Source: Streptomyces sp. HB132
GTDB taxonomy: Bacteria; Actinomycetota; Actinomycetes; Streptomycetales; Streptomycetaceae
Length of the DNA: 64,000 nt
Assembly: GCF_016909575.1 (NCBI RefSeq)
Contig: NZ_JAFBGA010000003.1
Span: 1 to 64,000, forward strand
Direction: 5' to 3'
Shown here: positions 16,802 through 27,511 of the stretch, one piece after another
How positions within the stretch are numbered: the stretch's first letter is position 1
Layout: each line of letters begins with the position of its first letter
Notes under the pieces: model-generated
Seen by the model: only the letters and a program-made list of their open reading frames with translations
Told to the model about the DNA's origin: nothing
The model's database searches: none
Program-made: the position numbers and the translations under genes

Positions 16802-18061
16802 TCAGCACTCGTCCTCGATCGTCCGGTCCCGTCCTGCGAGCATTCCCGCGACCGTCTGGGGCACGAGGAGGCACGCCATCAGGGCGAGGGGAAGGCCCCA
16901 GCCGCCGCTGTGCTGGTAGAGCACGCCGACCAGCAGCGGGCCTGGGATCGAGAGCAGGTAGCCGGTGGACTGCGCGAAGGCGGAGAGCCTCACCACTCCG
17001 GCGCCCGTCCGTGAGCGCATCCCGATCATGGTGAGTGCGAGCGGGAAGGCGCAGTTGGCGATGCCCAGGAGCAGTGCCCAGAGCCAGGCGCCGCCGGCCG
17101 GGGCCAGGTAGAGGCCCGCGTAGCCGAGGAGGCCGCATCCGCTGAGGACGAGGACGATCGGCCCCTGCGTCCGCAGCCGGGAGGCGATCCGGGGGATGAC
17201 GAAGGCGAGGGGGACGCCCATGGCCATGGTCACGGCGAGCAGGACACCGGCGGTTCCGGCCGGCAGCCCCGCGTCGCGGAAGATCTGCGGCATCCAGCCC
17301 ATCGTGATGTACGCGGCCGTGGCCTGGAGCCCGAAGAAGCAGGCGAGCGCCCAGGACGTGCGGCTCCGGGTGATACGGAGCACGGGTGGGGCGGGGGCTC
17401 CCGCGGGCTGTCCGGCCGTGCCGCGACGGTCCTTGAGGAACGGGATCCAGGGCAGGACCGCGACCGCGGCCAGGGCGGCCCAGACAGCCAGCCCGGTACG
17501 CCAGCTGCCGCCCAGGGCGTCCGTCAGGGGCACGGTGAGGGCGGCTGCCAGGGCGGTGCCGAGGGCCAGGGCCATCGAGTAGAGGCCGGTGACGGTGCCG
17601 ACCCGGTCGGGGAACCAGCGCTTGACGATGACGGGCATCAGGACGTTGCTGACCGCGATGCCCATCAGCGCGAGGGCACTGGCGGCGAGGAACCCGGCGG
17701 TACCGCCCAGGAAGGGGCGCAGCAGCAGACCGGCGGTGATGGCCACCATGCCCGCGCAGACGACGGCTGTGGGACCGAAGCGGCGGGCCAGCCGGGGCGC
17801 GGTGAAGCCGAACAGTGCGAAGCAGAGCGGCGGCACGGAGGTGAGGACGCCGGCGACGCTGCCGCTCATGTGCAGTCCGTCCCGGACCTCTTCGAGGAGG
17901 GGCCCGAGGCTGGTGATCGCGGGGCGGAGGTTGAGCGCGGCGAGAACCAGGCCGACGGTGACGATCCGCAGCACCCAGGGAGAAGGCCCGGGCGCGGGCT
18001 TCTCGGGCGTCGGTGTGCCGGTGGTGGGAGGGCTCAGGGTCCGGGTCTCGTCGTGACGCAT
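16802..18061 (-). CDS. CynX/NimT-family MFS transporter
   Basis: This 419-residue 12-helix major facilitator is of the cyanate/nitroimidazole-type (CynX/NimT) family. Recognisable parts are the N-terminal LRPAITSLGPLLEEVRDGL, the cytoplasmic loop motif PRLARRFGP after helix 2, and a central basic loop. I choose the ATG at 18061 (MRHDETRTLSPP); in-frame ATGs at 18070 and 18073 are possible. The gene is divergent from a FadR-type regulator, and a perfect palindrome lies between them, so it is probably the regulated target. The substrate is unknown. Confidence 0.9.
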   Translation of the reverse strand: MRHDETRTLSPPTTGTPTPEKPAPGPSPWVLRIVTVGLVLAALNLRPAITSLGPLLEEVRDGLHMSGSVAGVLTSVPPLCFALFGFTAPRLARRFGPTAVVCAGMVAITAGLLLRPFLGGTAGFLAASALALMGIAVSNVLMPVIVKRWFPDRVGTVTGLYSMALALGTALAAALTVPLTDALGGSWRTGLAVWAALAAVAVLPWIPFLKDRRGTAGQPAGAPAPPVLRITRSRTSWALACFFGLQATAAYITMGWMPQIFRDAGLPAGTAGVLLAVTMAMGVPLAFVIPRIASRLRTQGPIVLVLSGCGLLGYAGLYLAPAGGAWLWALLLGIANCAFPLALTMIGMRSRTGAGVVRLSAFAQSTGYLLSIPGPLLVGVLYQHSGGWGLPLALMACLLVPQTVAGMLAGRDRTIEDEC

Positions 18062-18075
18062 GAACCCCATCATAG

Positions 18076-18090
18076 AATCATGGGATGATT
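18076..18090. promoter_or_regulatory. Candidate operator between MFS and FadR-type regulator
   Basis: AATCAT-GGG-ATGATT is a perfect 6-bp inverted repeat directly upstream of the MFS start. A second, GACTG-TC-CAGTC, follows at 18091-18102. The position fits a GntR/FadR dimer controlling the divergent pair. Confidence 0.6.
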
Positions 18091-18208
18091 GACTGTCCAG
18101 TCGTGGTCTCACCCTGGGACGATCGGGGTGGCGTCCGGCGGGCCCGCACCGCCTGGACCCCCCTTTCCGGAACTGGACCGCCCTTCCGGAACACGAGCAA
18201 GGAGCACC

Positions 18209-18883
18209 ATGGCGCTGACGTCCACGCGGCGTTCGGCTCTCGCCGACCAGGTGATTGCCCAGCTGAGGAACCAGATCACCGCGGGCGAGTGGCCCGTGGG
18301 CTCACGGATCCCCACCGAGCCCGAGCTGGTCGAGCAGCTCGGGGTGGCCCGCAACACGGTGCGCGAGGCGGTGCGCGCCCTGGCGCACAACGGGCTGCTG
18401 GACATCCGTCAGGGTTCCGGCACCTATGTGGTGGCGACCAGCGAGCTGGCCGGGGTGATGCAACGCCGGTTCGCGGACGCCGACCCCCGGCACGTCGCCG
18501 AGCTGCGCTCCACGCTGGAGTCCTCGGCCGCCCGGCTCGCCGCCCTGCGGCGGACGGACCGGGACCTGCGGCAGCTGGACACGCTGATGGCACGGCGCGA
18601 GGCGGTGTGGGCGTCCGGGGACGCGGAGGCGTTCGTGGCCGCGGACGCGACCCTGCACCTCGCTGTGGTCGCCGCCTCGCACAACGACGTGCTGACCGAG
18701 CTCTATGCCGATCTGAACGACCTGCTCCGGGACTGTCTGCGCGACGACGTGGGCCCGGAGCTGGGGCCCGAGGAGCTCATGGACCACGCACGGCTGGTGG
18801 AGGCGATCCGGGCGGGCGACGCGGAGACGGCAGCCGCCGAGGCGGCCGCCCACGCGCTGAACTGCCTGCGGGAGCGGGTCTGA
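18209..18883 (+). CDS. FadR-subfamily GntR transcriptional regulator
   Basis: This 224-residue regulator has a GntR winged helix-turn-helix (about 5-72, with LADQVIAQLRNQI, WPVGSRIPTEPELVEQLGVARNTVREAVRAL and the wing DIRQGSGTYV). A helical FCD ligand-binding domain (about 90-215) carries the usual metal/ligand residues in ADATLHLAVVAASHN and the C-terminal H-LVEAI. AAGGAG precedes the ATG at 18209. It is divergent from the CynX-type MFS gene and probably represses it in response to the transported compound. Confidence 0.93.
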   Translation: MALTSTRRSALADQVIAQLRNQITAGEWPVGSRIPTEPELVEQLGVARNTVREAVRALAHNGLLDIRQGSGTYVVATSELAGVMQRRFADADPRHVAELRSTLESSAARLAALRRTDRDLRQLDTLMARREAVWASGDAEAFVAADATLHLAVVAASHNDVLTELYADLNDLLRDCLRDDVGPELGPEELMDHARLVEAIRAGDAETAAAEAAAHALNCLRERV

Positions 18884-18961
18884 GAGGGCCCGCCGGGGCG
18901 GCGTAACGCACGGGTGCGGGCGGTCGCGGCCGTCGGGCGCGGGACGTGTGCGGGGAGTGCG

Positions 18962-19007
18962 GTCGGGTGCCTCCGCCGCGCTGTGGAACGCGGCTCGGGC
19001 ACCCGAC
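18962..19007. terminator. Convergent terminator hairpin
   Basis: GTCGGGTGCC (18962-18971) pairs with 18998-19007, and an inner CCGCG/CGCGG stem (18976-18980 with 18989-18993) extends it. It separates the regulator from the converging beta-helix gene. Confidence 0.7.
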
Positions 19008-19078
19008 GCCGCGCGAGTCGTGAACCCGCGGAGGCTCGCGCGGTGCACCGCGCGACAGCCGGTGGGAGGGGACGAGGA

Positions 19079-19987
19079 TCAGCCGATGCAGCCGGGAACC
19101 GGGCTCGGGCTGTTGAGGCAGTTGCTCGGCGTGTTGGCGGCGACCCGGCTGGCGCGCAGGTTCACCGTGCCGTCGTTGTTGTAGATGCCACCGGGGTTCG
19201 TACCGCCGGACGAGTTGTTGCTGATGTTGCTGGCCGTCAGCGTGGAGGTACCACCGCTGGCAGCGGGCACTCCGTTGGCGAGGCCGCCGCCGCCGTTCGG
19301 CGCTGTGTTGTTCACGATGTTGCTGGCGCCGACCGTCAGCGTTCCGATGTTGGCGATGCCGCCGCCGACGTTGCCTGCCGTGTTGGCCCTGAACTGTGAG
19401 GCGTTGACGGTCACCGTGCTGTCGCTGACGAGGCCCCCGCCGTTCACGGACGCACTGTTGCCAGTGAAGACGCTCGCGTTGATCTGGGCCCGGGAGCCGT
19501 TGAACACACTGACGCCACCGCCGAAGTTGGCGTGGTTGTTCCGGATGACGGCGGCGTTGAGGTTCAGACTGCCGTTGCCGGTGACGACGACGGCACCGCC
19601 GGCCCCGGTCGCGACCGAGCTGCCCGTGGCGTCGCCATCGCTGAGGATGACCGCTCGGGCAGTCAGAGCGCCGCCGTTCACGGTGAGGATGCGGAACGTC
19701 CCCGACTGACGGGTGATGGTGGCGCTGTTGCCGTTGATGACGATCGGCGTGGTGATGGCGGGCAGTTCCGTGTTCAGCCGGTACGTGCAGCCAGGCGCCA
19801 GGTTGAGCGTGTCACTGACGGGGGTGCCGTTGGCCGTGTCGATGGCGTTCCGCAGGGCGGTCTCGCTGCACGCCACGGGAAGCGTGGCGGCCGAGGCGGC
19901 GGGAGCCAGGGCGATGGGGACGAGCGTGGCCGCGGTACCGATGCAGAGTACCCGGGCGGATCGGACGAGGGATCTACGCGTGAGCAT
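19079..19987 (-). CDS. Secreted right-handed beta-helix repeat protein
   Basis: This 302-residue protein has a signal peptide (MLTRRSLVRSARVLCIGTAA...SAA, about 1-35). Then come many short parallel beta-helix rungs with Asn/Gly/Thr ladders (NAAVIRNNHANFGGGV, NASVFTGNSASVNGGG, NASQFRANTAGNVGGG and so on). This is the chlamydial Pmp/CSLREA-like fold, but as a free secreted protein. Cysteines near the start (VACSETAL, APGCTYR) and end (NCLN, PGCIG) probably form disulfides capping the solenoid. The ATG at 19987 has GAAGGA upstream. It has no catalytic signature, so it is more likely adhesive or structural than a lyase. Confidence 0.85.
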   Translation of the reverse strand: MLTRRSLVRSARVLCIGTAATLVPIALAPAASAATLPVACSETALRNAIDTANGTPVSDTLNLAPGCTYRLNTELPAITTPIVINGNSATITRQSGTFRILTVNGGALTARAVILSDGDATGSSVATGAGGAVVVTGNGSLNLNAAVIRNNHANFGGGVSVFNGSRAQINASVFTGNSASVNGGGLVSDSTVTVNASQFRANTAGNVGGGIANIGTLTVGASNIVNNTAPNGGGGLANGVPAASGGTSTLTASNISNNSSGGTNPGGIYNNDGTVNLRASRVAANTPSNCLNSPSPVPGCIG

Positions 19988-20217
19988 GCCATTCCTTCGG
20001 GGCGTGTGTTGCGGACACCCGGTCACGAGGAATGTCGTGCGGCGCCGCAAGCAGGGTTGTTGGCCAAGATGTGCCCGACACGCCGCACCACGTCACGGAT
20101 AGTGTCTTGATTTACGCCCAATGGCCCTCCTGGCGCACCCCCGGGAATTATCGTCACAGTGTGTAACGTCCACTTGGGGGAGGGAGCCCCCGAGTCGGTG
20201 GCCAGGACACCGAGTCG

Positions 20218-20583
20218 CTAGGACACCGAGTGGCTGACCCAGGCCGAGCCGACCTCTTTCCAGCAGCGGTCCTCGAGCTTGACCGTCCGCCCGGGCTGCA
20301 CCGCGACCGCTCCTCCGTCGGCGTCGACGTCCCACCACCGCGCGCACTCCGTGTGCAGCTGGACGAGATCGGTCGCAGGGTACGGGTTGTGGCAGAAGGC
20401 GACCACCCGGGATCCCTCGACCGAGGTGCGGCATTCCGCCCCCGCGGGCTCCGGTTTCGGCGCGAGGGGCGTCGACTCGCTTCCCGCCCTGTTGGCCGCG
20501 CTCACGGCCACCGGGGTCAGGAGCCCCGCGACGACGGCCGCTGCTGCGAGCAGGGACCAGGTTCGGCGACGTGTGGAGCGCAC
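20218..20583 (-). CDS. Small secreted four-cysteine protein, unknown
   Basis: A GTG at 20583 preceded by GGGGAGGAG gives a 121-residue protein. The signal peptide is clear (VRSTRRRTWSLLAAAAVVAGLLTPVAVSA, cleaved near residue 30). The mature part has four Cys (AECRTS, VAFCHNPYPA, TECARWW, EDRCWKE), which suggest two disulfides, and an NPYP turn. I do not recognise a family. It is probably a small extracellular or surface protein. It is followed downstream on the same strand by the beta-helix gene, 230 bases away. Confidence 0.75.
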   Translation of the reverse strand: MRSTRRRTWSLLAAAAVVAGLLTPVAVSAANRAGSESTPLAPKPEPAGAECRTSVEGSRVVAFCHNPYPATDLVQLHTECARWWDVDADGGAVAVQPGRTVKLEDRCWKEVGSAWVSHSVS

Positions 20584-20690
20584 AACGATCTCCTCCCCAC
20601 AGCCCGACCAAAAGTCCGGTTCCAACACATTCTGCGGTGGGACGGCCATCTTTTCGACTCGAGGACCGGGAGAGCGGGTCGACACGCGCG

Positions 20691-20725
20691 ACGGCCGCGT
20701 ACCCCTGCCGGGGGTACGCGGCCGT
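20691..20725 (-). terminator. Terminator of the fabG-fabI operon
   Basis: A perfect 15-bp stem (20691-20705 with 20711-20725) with a 5-base loop lies 17 bases past the fabI stop on the minus strand. Confidence 0.88.
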
Positions 20726-20741
20726 CGTTCGGCTGAGCGGG

Positions 20742-21509
20742 TCAGGCACCCATCATGTGCACGCCACCGTCGACGTGGATGATCTCGCCCGTCGTCTTCG
20801 GGAAGAAGTCCGAGAGCAGCGCGACGACACCGCGGCCGGCCGGCTCCGGGTCGGCCATGTCCCACTCCAGCGGCGAACGGTGGTTCCAGACGTCCGCGAG
20901 CTCGCCGAAGCCCGGGATGGACTTGGCGGCCATGGAGCCGAGCGGCCCGGCCGAGATCAGGTTGCAGCGGATGCTGTCCTTGCCCAGGTCACGGGCGAGG
21001 TAGCGGGAGGTGGCCTCCAGCGCGGCCTTGGCCGGGCCCATCCAGTCGTACTGGGGCCAGGCGAACTGCGCGTCGAAGGTGAGGCCGACGATGGAACCGC
21101 CCTCCGCCATCAGCGGCTTGCAGGCCATGGCCAGCGACTTCAGCGAGAACGCCGAGACGTGCATCGCGGTGGCGACCGACTCGAAGGGGGTGTTCAGGAA
21201 GTTGCCGCCGAGCGCGTCCTGCGGCGCGAAGCCGATGGAGTGCACGACGCCGTCCAGCGAGCCGAGCTCGTCCTTGACGAGGCCGGCGAGCCGGTCGAGG
21301 TGCTCGTCGTTGGTCACGTCGAGCTCGATGACCTTGACGGGCTTCGGAAGCTTCTTGGCGATGCGCTCGGTCAGCGTCGGTCGGGGGAAGGCGGTGAGGA
21401 TGACCTCGGCGCCCTGTTCCTGGGCCACCTTCGCGGTGTGGAAAGCGATGGACGACTCCATCAGCACACCCGAGATGAGGATGCGCTTGCCGTCGAGAAT
21501 TCCGCTCAT
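20742..21509 (-). CDS. fabI: Enoyl-ACP reductase (NADH) FabI/InhA type
   Basis: This 255-residue enzyme carries out the last reduction of each fatty-acid elongation cycle (trans-2-enoyl-ACP to acyl-ACP). It is a short-chain dehydrogenase of the FabI/InhA class. It has an N-terminal GKRILISGVLMESSIAFHTA nucleotide-binding turn, SIGFAPQDALGG in the middle, and the FabI-type active-site spacing Tyr-x6-Lys in YDWMGPAKAALE. The substrate loop is SAGPLGSMAAKSIPGF. It lies 5 bases after fabG in the same operon and is a target of triclosan- or isoniazid-type inhibitors in this family. Confidence 0.97.
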   Translation of the reverse strand: MSGILDGKRILISGVLMESSIAFHTAKVAQEQGAEVILTAFPRPTLTERIAKKLPKPVKVIELDVTNDEHLDRLAGLVKDELGSLDGVVHSIGFAPQDALGGNFLNTPFESVATAMHVSAFSLKSLAMACKPLMAEGGSIVGLTFDAQFAWPQYDWMGPAKAALEATSRYLARDLGKDSIRCNLISAGPLGSMAAKSIPGFGELADVWNHRSPLEWDMADPEPAGRGVVALLSDFFPKTTGEIIHVDGGVHMMGA

Positions 21510-21514
21510 GGTGA

Positions 21515-22234
21515 TCAGTGACCCATGCCCAATCCGCCGTCAACGGGGATGACGGCTCCAGTGATGTACGACGCGTCGTCGGACGCGAGGAAGCGCACCG
21601 CGGCCGCGATTTCGGCGGGCTGCGCGTAGCGGCCGAGCGGCACCTGGGACACGATGCCCTTGCGCTGCTCGTCGGTGAGTGCCTGGGTCATGTCGGTGTC
21701 GACGAACCCGGGTGCGACGACGTTGAACGTGATGTTCCGCGAGCCGAGCTCACGGGCCAGCGACCGTGCGAAGCCGACGAGGCCCGCCTTGGACGCGGCG
21801 TAGTTGGCCTGTCCGGCCGAGCCGAGGAGGCCGACGACGGAGGAGATGAGGACGACACGGCCCTTCTTGGCGCGCAGCATCGCGCGGTTGGCCCGCTTGA
21901 CGACGCGGAAGGTGCCGGTGAGGTTGGTGTCGAGCACGGACGTGAAGTCGTCCTCGGACATCCGCATCAGCAACTGGTCCTTGGTGATACCGGCGTTGGC
22001 GACCAGCACCTCCACGGGGCCGTGCTTCTCCTCGATCTCCTTGTAGGCCTGCTCCACCTGCTCGGTGTCGGTGATGTCGCACCGGACCGCGAGGACACCC
22101 GCCTCGGCGAGCGCCTGCGGCGGCTCCCCCGAGCGGTAGGTGATGGCGACCTTGTCGCCGCTGTCGGCGAAGGCGCGGGCGATGGCGAGGCCGATGCCCC
22201 GGTTTCCTCCGGTGACGAGAACCGAGCGGCTCAA
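21515..22234 (-). CDS. fabG: 3-oxoacyl-ACP reductase FabG
   Basis: A 239-residue NADPH-dependent reductase of type II fatty-acid synthesis, converting 3-oxoacyl-ACP to 3-hydroxyacyl-ACP. The Rossmann motif TGGNRGIGLAIA is at about residues 8-19, NAG at about 82, and the catalytic Ser/Tyr/Lys are in ISSVVG and YAASKAG. The C-terminus YITGAVIPVDGGLGMGH is typical. The start is a TTG at 22234, preceded by AAGGAAAGGG; no ATG or GTG fits the frame there, so this rare start is real. It is first in the fabG-fabI operon, the same order as mycobacterial mabA-inhA. Confidence 0.95.
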   Translation of the reverse strand: MSRSVLVTGGNRGIGLAIARAFADSGDKVAITYRSGEPPQALAEAGVLAVRCDITDTEQVEQAYKEIEEKHGPVEVLVANAGITKDQLLMRMSEDDFTSVLDTNLTGTFRVVKRANRAMLRAKKGRVVLISSVVGLLGSAGQANYAASKAGLVGFARSLARELGSRNITFNVVAPGFVDTDMTQALTDEQRKGIVSQVPLGRYAQPAEIAAAVRFLASDDASYITGAVIPVDGGLGMGH

Positions 22235-22703
22235 CGGATCACCCTTTCCTTGGCGGTCTGGTACATCCAAAAACCTATCGGTACCACCCCTCAACCAGGG
22301 AATCGGCCTCTGACAGCGCCGCCGGGCCGCCACTGTCGGATCCCTACAGAACGACCGGCCCGGAAGCGCCCGGTCGAGGGCCACGGGGGCGGTCGGCCCC
22401 ACAGCACCGTGCGCAGTGGCCGGAGGCAGATCCCCCTCCCGACCACGCACCGTCTCCCCAGCCCTCGGCGGGGGCGGCACAGTTGAACGTCGGCCGGGCG
22501 CGACCGCCGGCCCGCCGGAGACCGACAGCCGGCGAAATCGCACGTCGATGCTGCGACCACAAGGGCGCTCGAGCGGATCCGACCGTGTACCGCCGGGCGG
22601 CGGGGGCTGCTCGACGGCGGGCGGCCCGGGAAACGTGTAGCCGACCGGAGCCGTGCCGTTGCATGGTTCACTCCGAGGTACTCAGAGAGAAGGGGAGCCC
22701 TTC
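22235..22703. other. Intergenic region between fabG and tldD
   Basis: This is a divergent promoter region of 469 bases. I see no gene, no strong hairpin and no recognisable regulator site. The A/T-richer patch just upstream of fabG (about 22260-22300) is the likely place for the fabG promoter, but no -35/-10 pair with normal spacing stands out. Confidence 0.5.
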
Positions 22704-24223
<1,520 letters not shown>

Positions 24224-24227
<4 letters not shown>

Positions 24228-25618
24228 GCCGCGTCAGCAAGCCGTACGAGATCGTCGAGCGCGCACTGGAGCTGTCCACCGCCGACGGCTGCGTGGTCAT
24301 CGCGGACGAGAACTCCTCCGCCAATCTGCGCTGGGCCGGCAACACGCTCACCACCAACGGGATGACCCGGGGGCGGACCCTGACCGTGATCGCCACGGTG
24401 GACGGCAGCGAGGGAACGGCCTCCGGAGTGGTGTCCCGCTCGGCCGTCACCGCCGACGACCTGGAACCCCTCGTGCGGGCCGCCGAGGCCGCGGCGCGTG
24501 GTGCCGGGCCGGCCGAGGACGCGCAGCCGCTGGTCTCCGGGGTCCCGGTGTCCGCCGACTTCACGGAACCGCCGGCCGAGACCGGCTCCGACGTCTTCGC
24601 CGACTTCGCCCCGGCGCTCGGCGACGCCTTCGCGCGGGCCCGCTCGGGCGGCCGCGAGCTGTACGGCTTCGCGAACCACGAGATGACCTCCACCTACCTG
24701 GGTTCGTCGACGGGGGTGCGGCTGCGCCACGACCAGCCGAACGGGACCCTGGAACTGAACGCCAAGTCCCCCGACCGGACCAGGTCCGCCTGGGCGGGCC
24801 GGGCGACCCGGGACTTCAAGGACGTCGACCCGGCGGCGCTCGACGCGGAACTCGCCCGGCGGCTCGGCTGGGCCGAGCGCCGGATCGAGCTGCCGGCAGG
24901 CAGGTACGAGACGCTGCTGCCGCCGACGGCGGTGGCGGATCTGCTGATCTACCAGTACTGGTCGGCCTCGGCCCGGGACGCCGCGGAGGGCCGGACGGTC
25001 TTCTCGCGGCCCGGTGGCGGGACGCGCGTCGGGGAGTCGCTCTCCGAACTGCCGCTCACCCTGCGCAGCGACCCGTACGCGCCGGGGCTGGAGTCGGCGC
25101 CGTTCCTGATCGCCCACGCGTCCGGGGACGGGGGATCCGTCTTCGACAACGGGCTGCCGCTGGCGCCGACGGACTGGATCGCGGGCGGCAAGCTGCAGCG
25201 GCTGACCACCACCCGGCACTCGGCGGGGCTGACGGGTCTTCCCGTCGCCCCGGCCATGGACAACCTCGTCCTGGACGGCGGCGGAGACCGCTCGCTGGAG
25301 GAGATGGTGGCCGCGACGACCGGCCGGGCCCTGCTGCTGACGTGCCTCTGGTACATCCGGGAGGTGGATCCGGCGACCCTGCTGCTGACCGGGCTGACCC
25401 GGGACGGGGTCTATCTGGTGGAGGACGGCGAGGTCCTCGGCGAGGTGAACAACTTCCGGTTCAACGAGTCGCCGGTCGGGCTGCTGTCCCGGGCGTCGGA
25501 GGCGGGCCGTACGGAGAGGACGCTGCCGCGCGAATGGGGCGACTACTTCACCCGTGCCGCGATGCCCGCGCTGCGCATCCCGGACTTCCACATGAGCTCG
25601 GTCAGCCGGGGCGTATGA
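24224..25618 (+). CDS. tldE: TldE/PmbA-family protease subunit
   Basis: This 464-residue partner of TldD lacks the HExxxH motif, as TldE/PmbA proteins do, and shares the same two-domain fold. Visible family segments are [17 protein letters not shown] near the N-terminus, the middle [16 protein letters not shown], and the C-terminal [26 protein letters not shown] region. The start overlaps the tldD stop (ATGA). No RiPP precursor or microcin cluster is adjacent, so a general peptide-degrading role is more likely here. Confidence 0.94.
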
Positions 25619-25671
25619 CCCCCATAGACTGGCCGGACGACCAATCGAACGCTCAGAGGAGAGAAACGACC

Positions 25672-26940
25672 GTGACGGACATCGTCGACGAGCTGAAGTG
25701 GCGTGGGCTGTTCGCCCAGTCCACCGACGAGGACGCATTGCGCAAGGCTCTCGCGGACGGCCCGGTCACCTTCTATTGCGGTTTCGACCCGACCGCGGCG
25801 AGTCTGCACGTGGGTCACCTGGTGCAGGTGCTCACCATGCGCCGGCTCCAGCTCGCCGGGCTGAAGCCGCTCGCCCTGGTCGGCGGGGCGACCGGCCAGA
25901 TCGGTGACCCGCGGCCGACCGCGGAGCGCACGCTGAACGACCCGGAGACCATCGCCGCGTGGGTCCAGCGGCTCCGCGGGCAGATCGAGCCCTTCCTCAC
26001 CTTCGAGGGCCCGAACGCCGCCACGATGGTGAACAACCTGGACTGGACCGCGGGTCTGTCCGCGATCGAGTTCCTCCGGGACATCGGCAAGCACTTCCGG
26101 GTCAACAAGATGCTCACCAAGGACTCGGTGGCCCGCCGGCTGGAGTCGCAGGAGGGCATCAGCTACACGGAGTTCAGCTACCAGCTCCTCCAGGGCATGG
26201 ACTTCCTGGAGCTGTACCGGCGCTACGGCTGCACCCTCCAGCAGGGCGGCAGCGACCAGTGGGGCAACCTCACCGCGGGCATCGACCTGATCCACCGGCT
26301 GGAGCCGGGTGCCCAGGTGCACGCGCTGGCGACGCCGCTGATGGTGAAGGCCGACGGCACCAAGTTCGGCAAGTCCGAGAGCGGGGCCGTCTGGCTCGAC
26401 CCGGAGATGACGACGCCGTACGCGTTCTACCAGTTCTGGCTGAACGTGGACGACCGGGACATCTCGACGTACATGCGCATCCTCAGTTTCAAGAGCCGCG
26501 AGGAGCTCGAGGAGCTGGAGAAGCTGACCGAGGAGCGCCCTCAGGCGCGTTCGGCGCAGCGGTCGCTGGCCGAGGAACTGACGACGCTGGTGCACGGCGG
26601 CGCGCAGTGCGCGGCGGTCATCGCGGCGTCGAAGGCGCTGTTCGGCCAGGGCGAGCTCGGCGAGCTGGACGAGGCGACGCTGAGCGCCGCCCTGTCCGAG
26701 GTGCCGCACGCCCGGGTCGCCGAGCTGGGCCCGGTGGTGGACCTCCTGGTCGAGGTCGGACTCTCCGCCAGCAAGTCGGCGGCCCGCCGCACGGTCAAGG
26801 AGGGCGGGGCCTACGTGAACAACGCGAAGGTCACGGACGGCGAGAGCGCCCCGGCTGCCGAGGCGCTGCTGCACGGGCGCTGGCTGGTGCTGCGCCGGGG
26901 CAAGAAGAACCTGGCGGCCGTCGAGGTGACGGCCGGCTGA
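25672..26940 (+). CDS. tyrS: Tyrosyl-tRNA synthetase
   Basis: The 422-residue class I synthetase charges tRNA-Tyr. It shows [16 protein letters not shown] (the HIGH-type motif HVGH), [13 protein letters not shown], the tyrosine pocket [30 protein letters not shown] (Tyr/Asp/Gln ligands), and the KMSKS counterpart KFGKS. An S4 RNA-binding domain ends the protein ([21 protein letters not shown]). GTG at 25672 follows AGAGGAGAG. It starts 53 bases after tldE, so read-through from tldDE is possible. Confidence 0.97.
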   Translation: MTDIVDELKWRGLFAQSTDEDALRKALADGPVTFYCGFDPTAASLHVGHLVQVLTMRRLQLAGLKPLALVGGATGQIGDPRPTAERTLNDPETIAAWVQRLRGQIEPFLTFEGPNAATMVNNLDWTAGLSAIEFLRDIGKHFRVNKMLTKDSVARRLESQEGISYTEFSYQLLQGMDFLELYRRYGCTLQQGGSDQWGNLTAGIDLIHRLEPGAQVHALATPLMVKADGTKFGKSESGAVWLDPEMTTPYAFYQFWLNVDDRDISTYMRILSFKSREELEELEKLTEERPQARSAQRSLAEELTTLVHGGAQCAAVIAASKALFGQGELGELDEATLSAALSEVPHARVAELGPVVDLLVEVGLSASKSAARRTVKEGGAYVNNAKVTDGESAPAAEALLHGRWLVLRRGKKNLAAVEVTAG

Positions 26941-26951
26941 CGCCGACGGGA

Positions 26952-27000
26952 ACAGCACCGCGGCCGGTCACGCGTCTCGCGTGGCCGGCCGCGGTGCTGT
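26952..27000. terminator. Convergent terminator after tyrS
   Basis: A 23-bp stem with one G-T wobble (26952-26974 with 26978-27000) and a 3-base loop separates tyrS from the converging GlsB-type gene. Confidence 0.9.
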
Positions 27001-27012
27001 CTCACATCCGGA

Positions 27013-27297
27013 TCAGGTTCTCCGGGTCTTGCCCTTGTTGCCCCTGATGGACTGCCAGACCATGTCGCCGACACCGACGACGGCCACGGCGCCGATCAGC
27101 TGCAGCACATGCCGGATCCAGTCGATCCCCTTGGTGTCGTTGACTCCGATCCAGGTCGCGACGGCGTTGCCGAGGATGCTGCCGAGGATGCCGAACACCA
27201 CCGTCAGCCACAGCGGGATGTCCTGTTTGCCCGGCAGGATCGCCCGGGCGATGACACCCAGCACCAAGCCCACGATGATTGCCCACAACCAACTCAT
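27013..27297 (-). CDS. GlsB/YeaQ/YmgE-family membrane protein
   Basis: This 94-residue protein has three hydrophobic helices with glycine zippers (WAIIVGLVLGVIARAILPGK, VVFGILGSILGNAVATWIG, a third near residues 64-80) and a basic tail (RGNKGKTRRT). It is of the transglycosylase-associated/GlsB type, linked to general stress in several bacteria. Its molecular role is unknown. The ATG at 27297 has GAGGAGGCGAC upstream. It is convergent with tyrS and monocistronic. Confidence 0.88.
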   Translation of the reverse strand: MSWLWAIIVGLVLGVIARAILPGKQDIPLWLTVVFGILGSILGNAVATWIGVNDTKGIDWIRHVLQLIGAVAVVGVGDMVWQSIRGNKGKTRRT

Positions 27298-27511
27298 GTC
27301 GCCTCCTCGTGTGGCGCGGTGTGCGCACGTCCGCCCAGTCTTGGCCTGGGGAACGTACGACGCATGCCGGACAGGGCCGTACGTGGGACCGCGGTCCCAC
27401 GTGGTGCGGGCGGGCTCGCCCCGGTCTCGAATACGCCGGAAGCCGGGCGTACCGTAGTGAGCCGGCGCGGTTCGGAGAAGTCCGGCACGGAGATCTGGCG
27501 GTGGAGCGACC

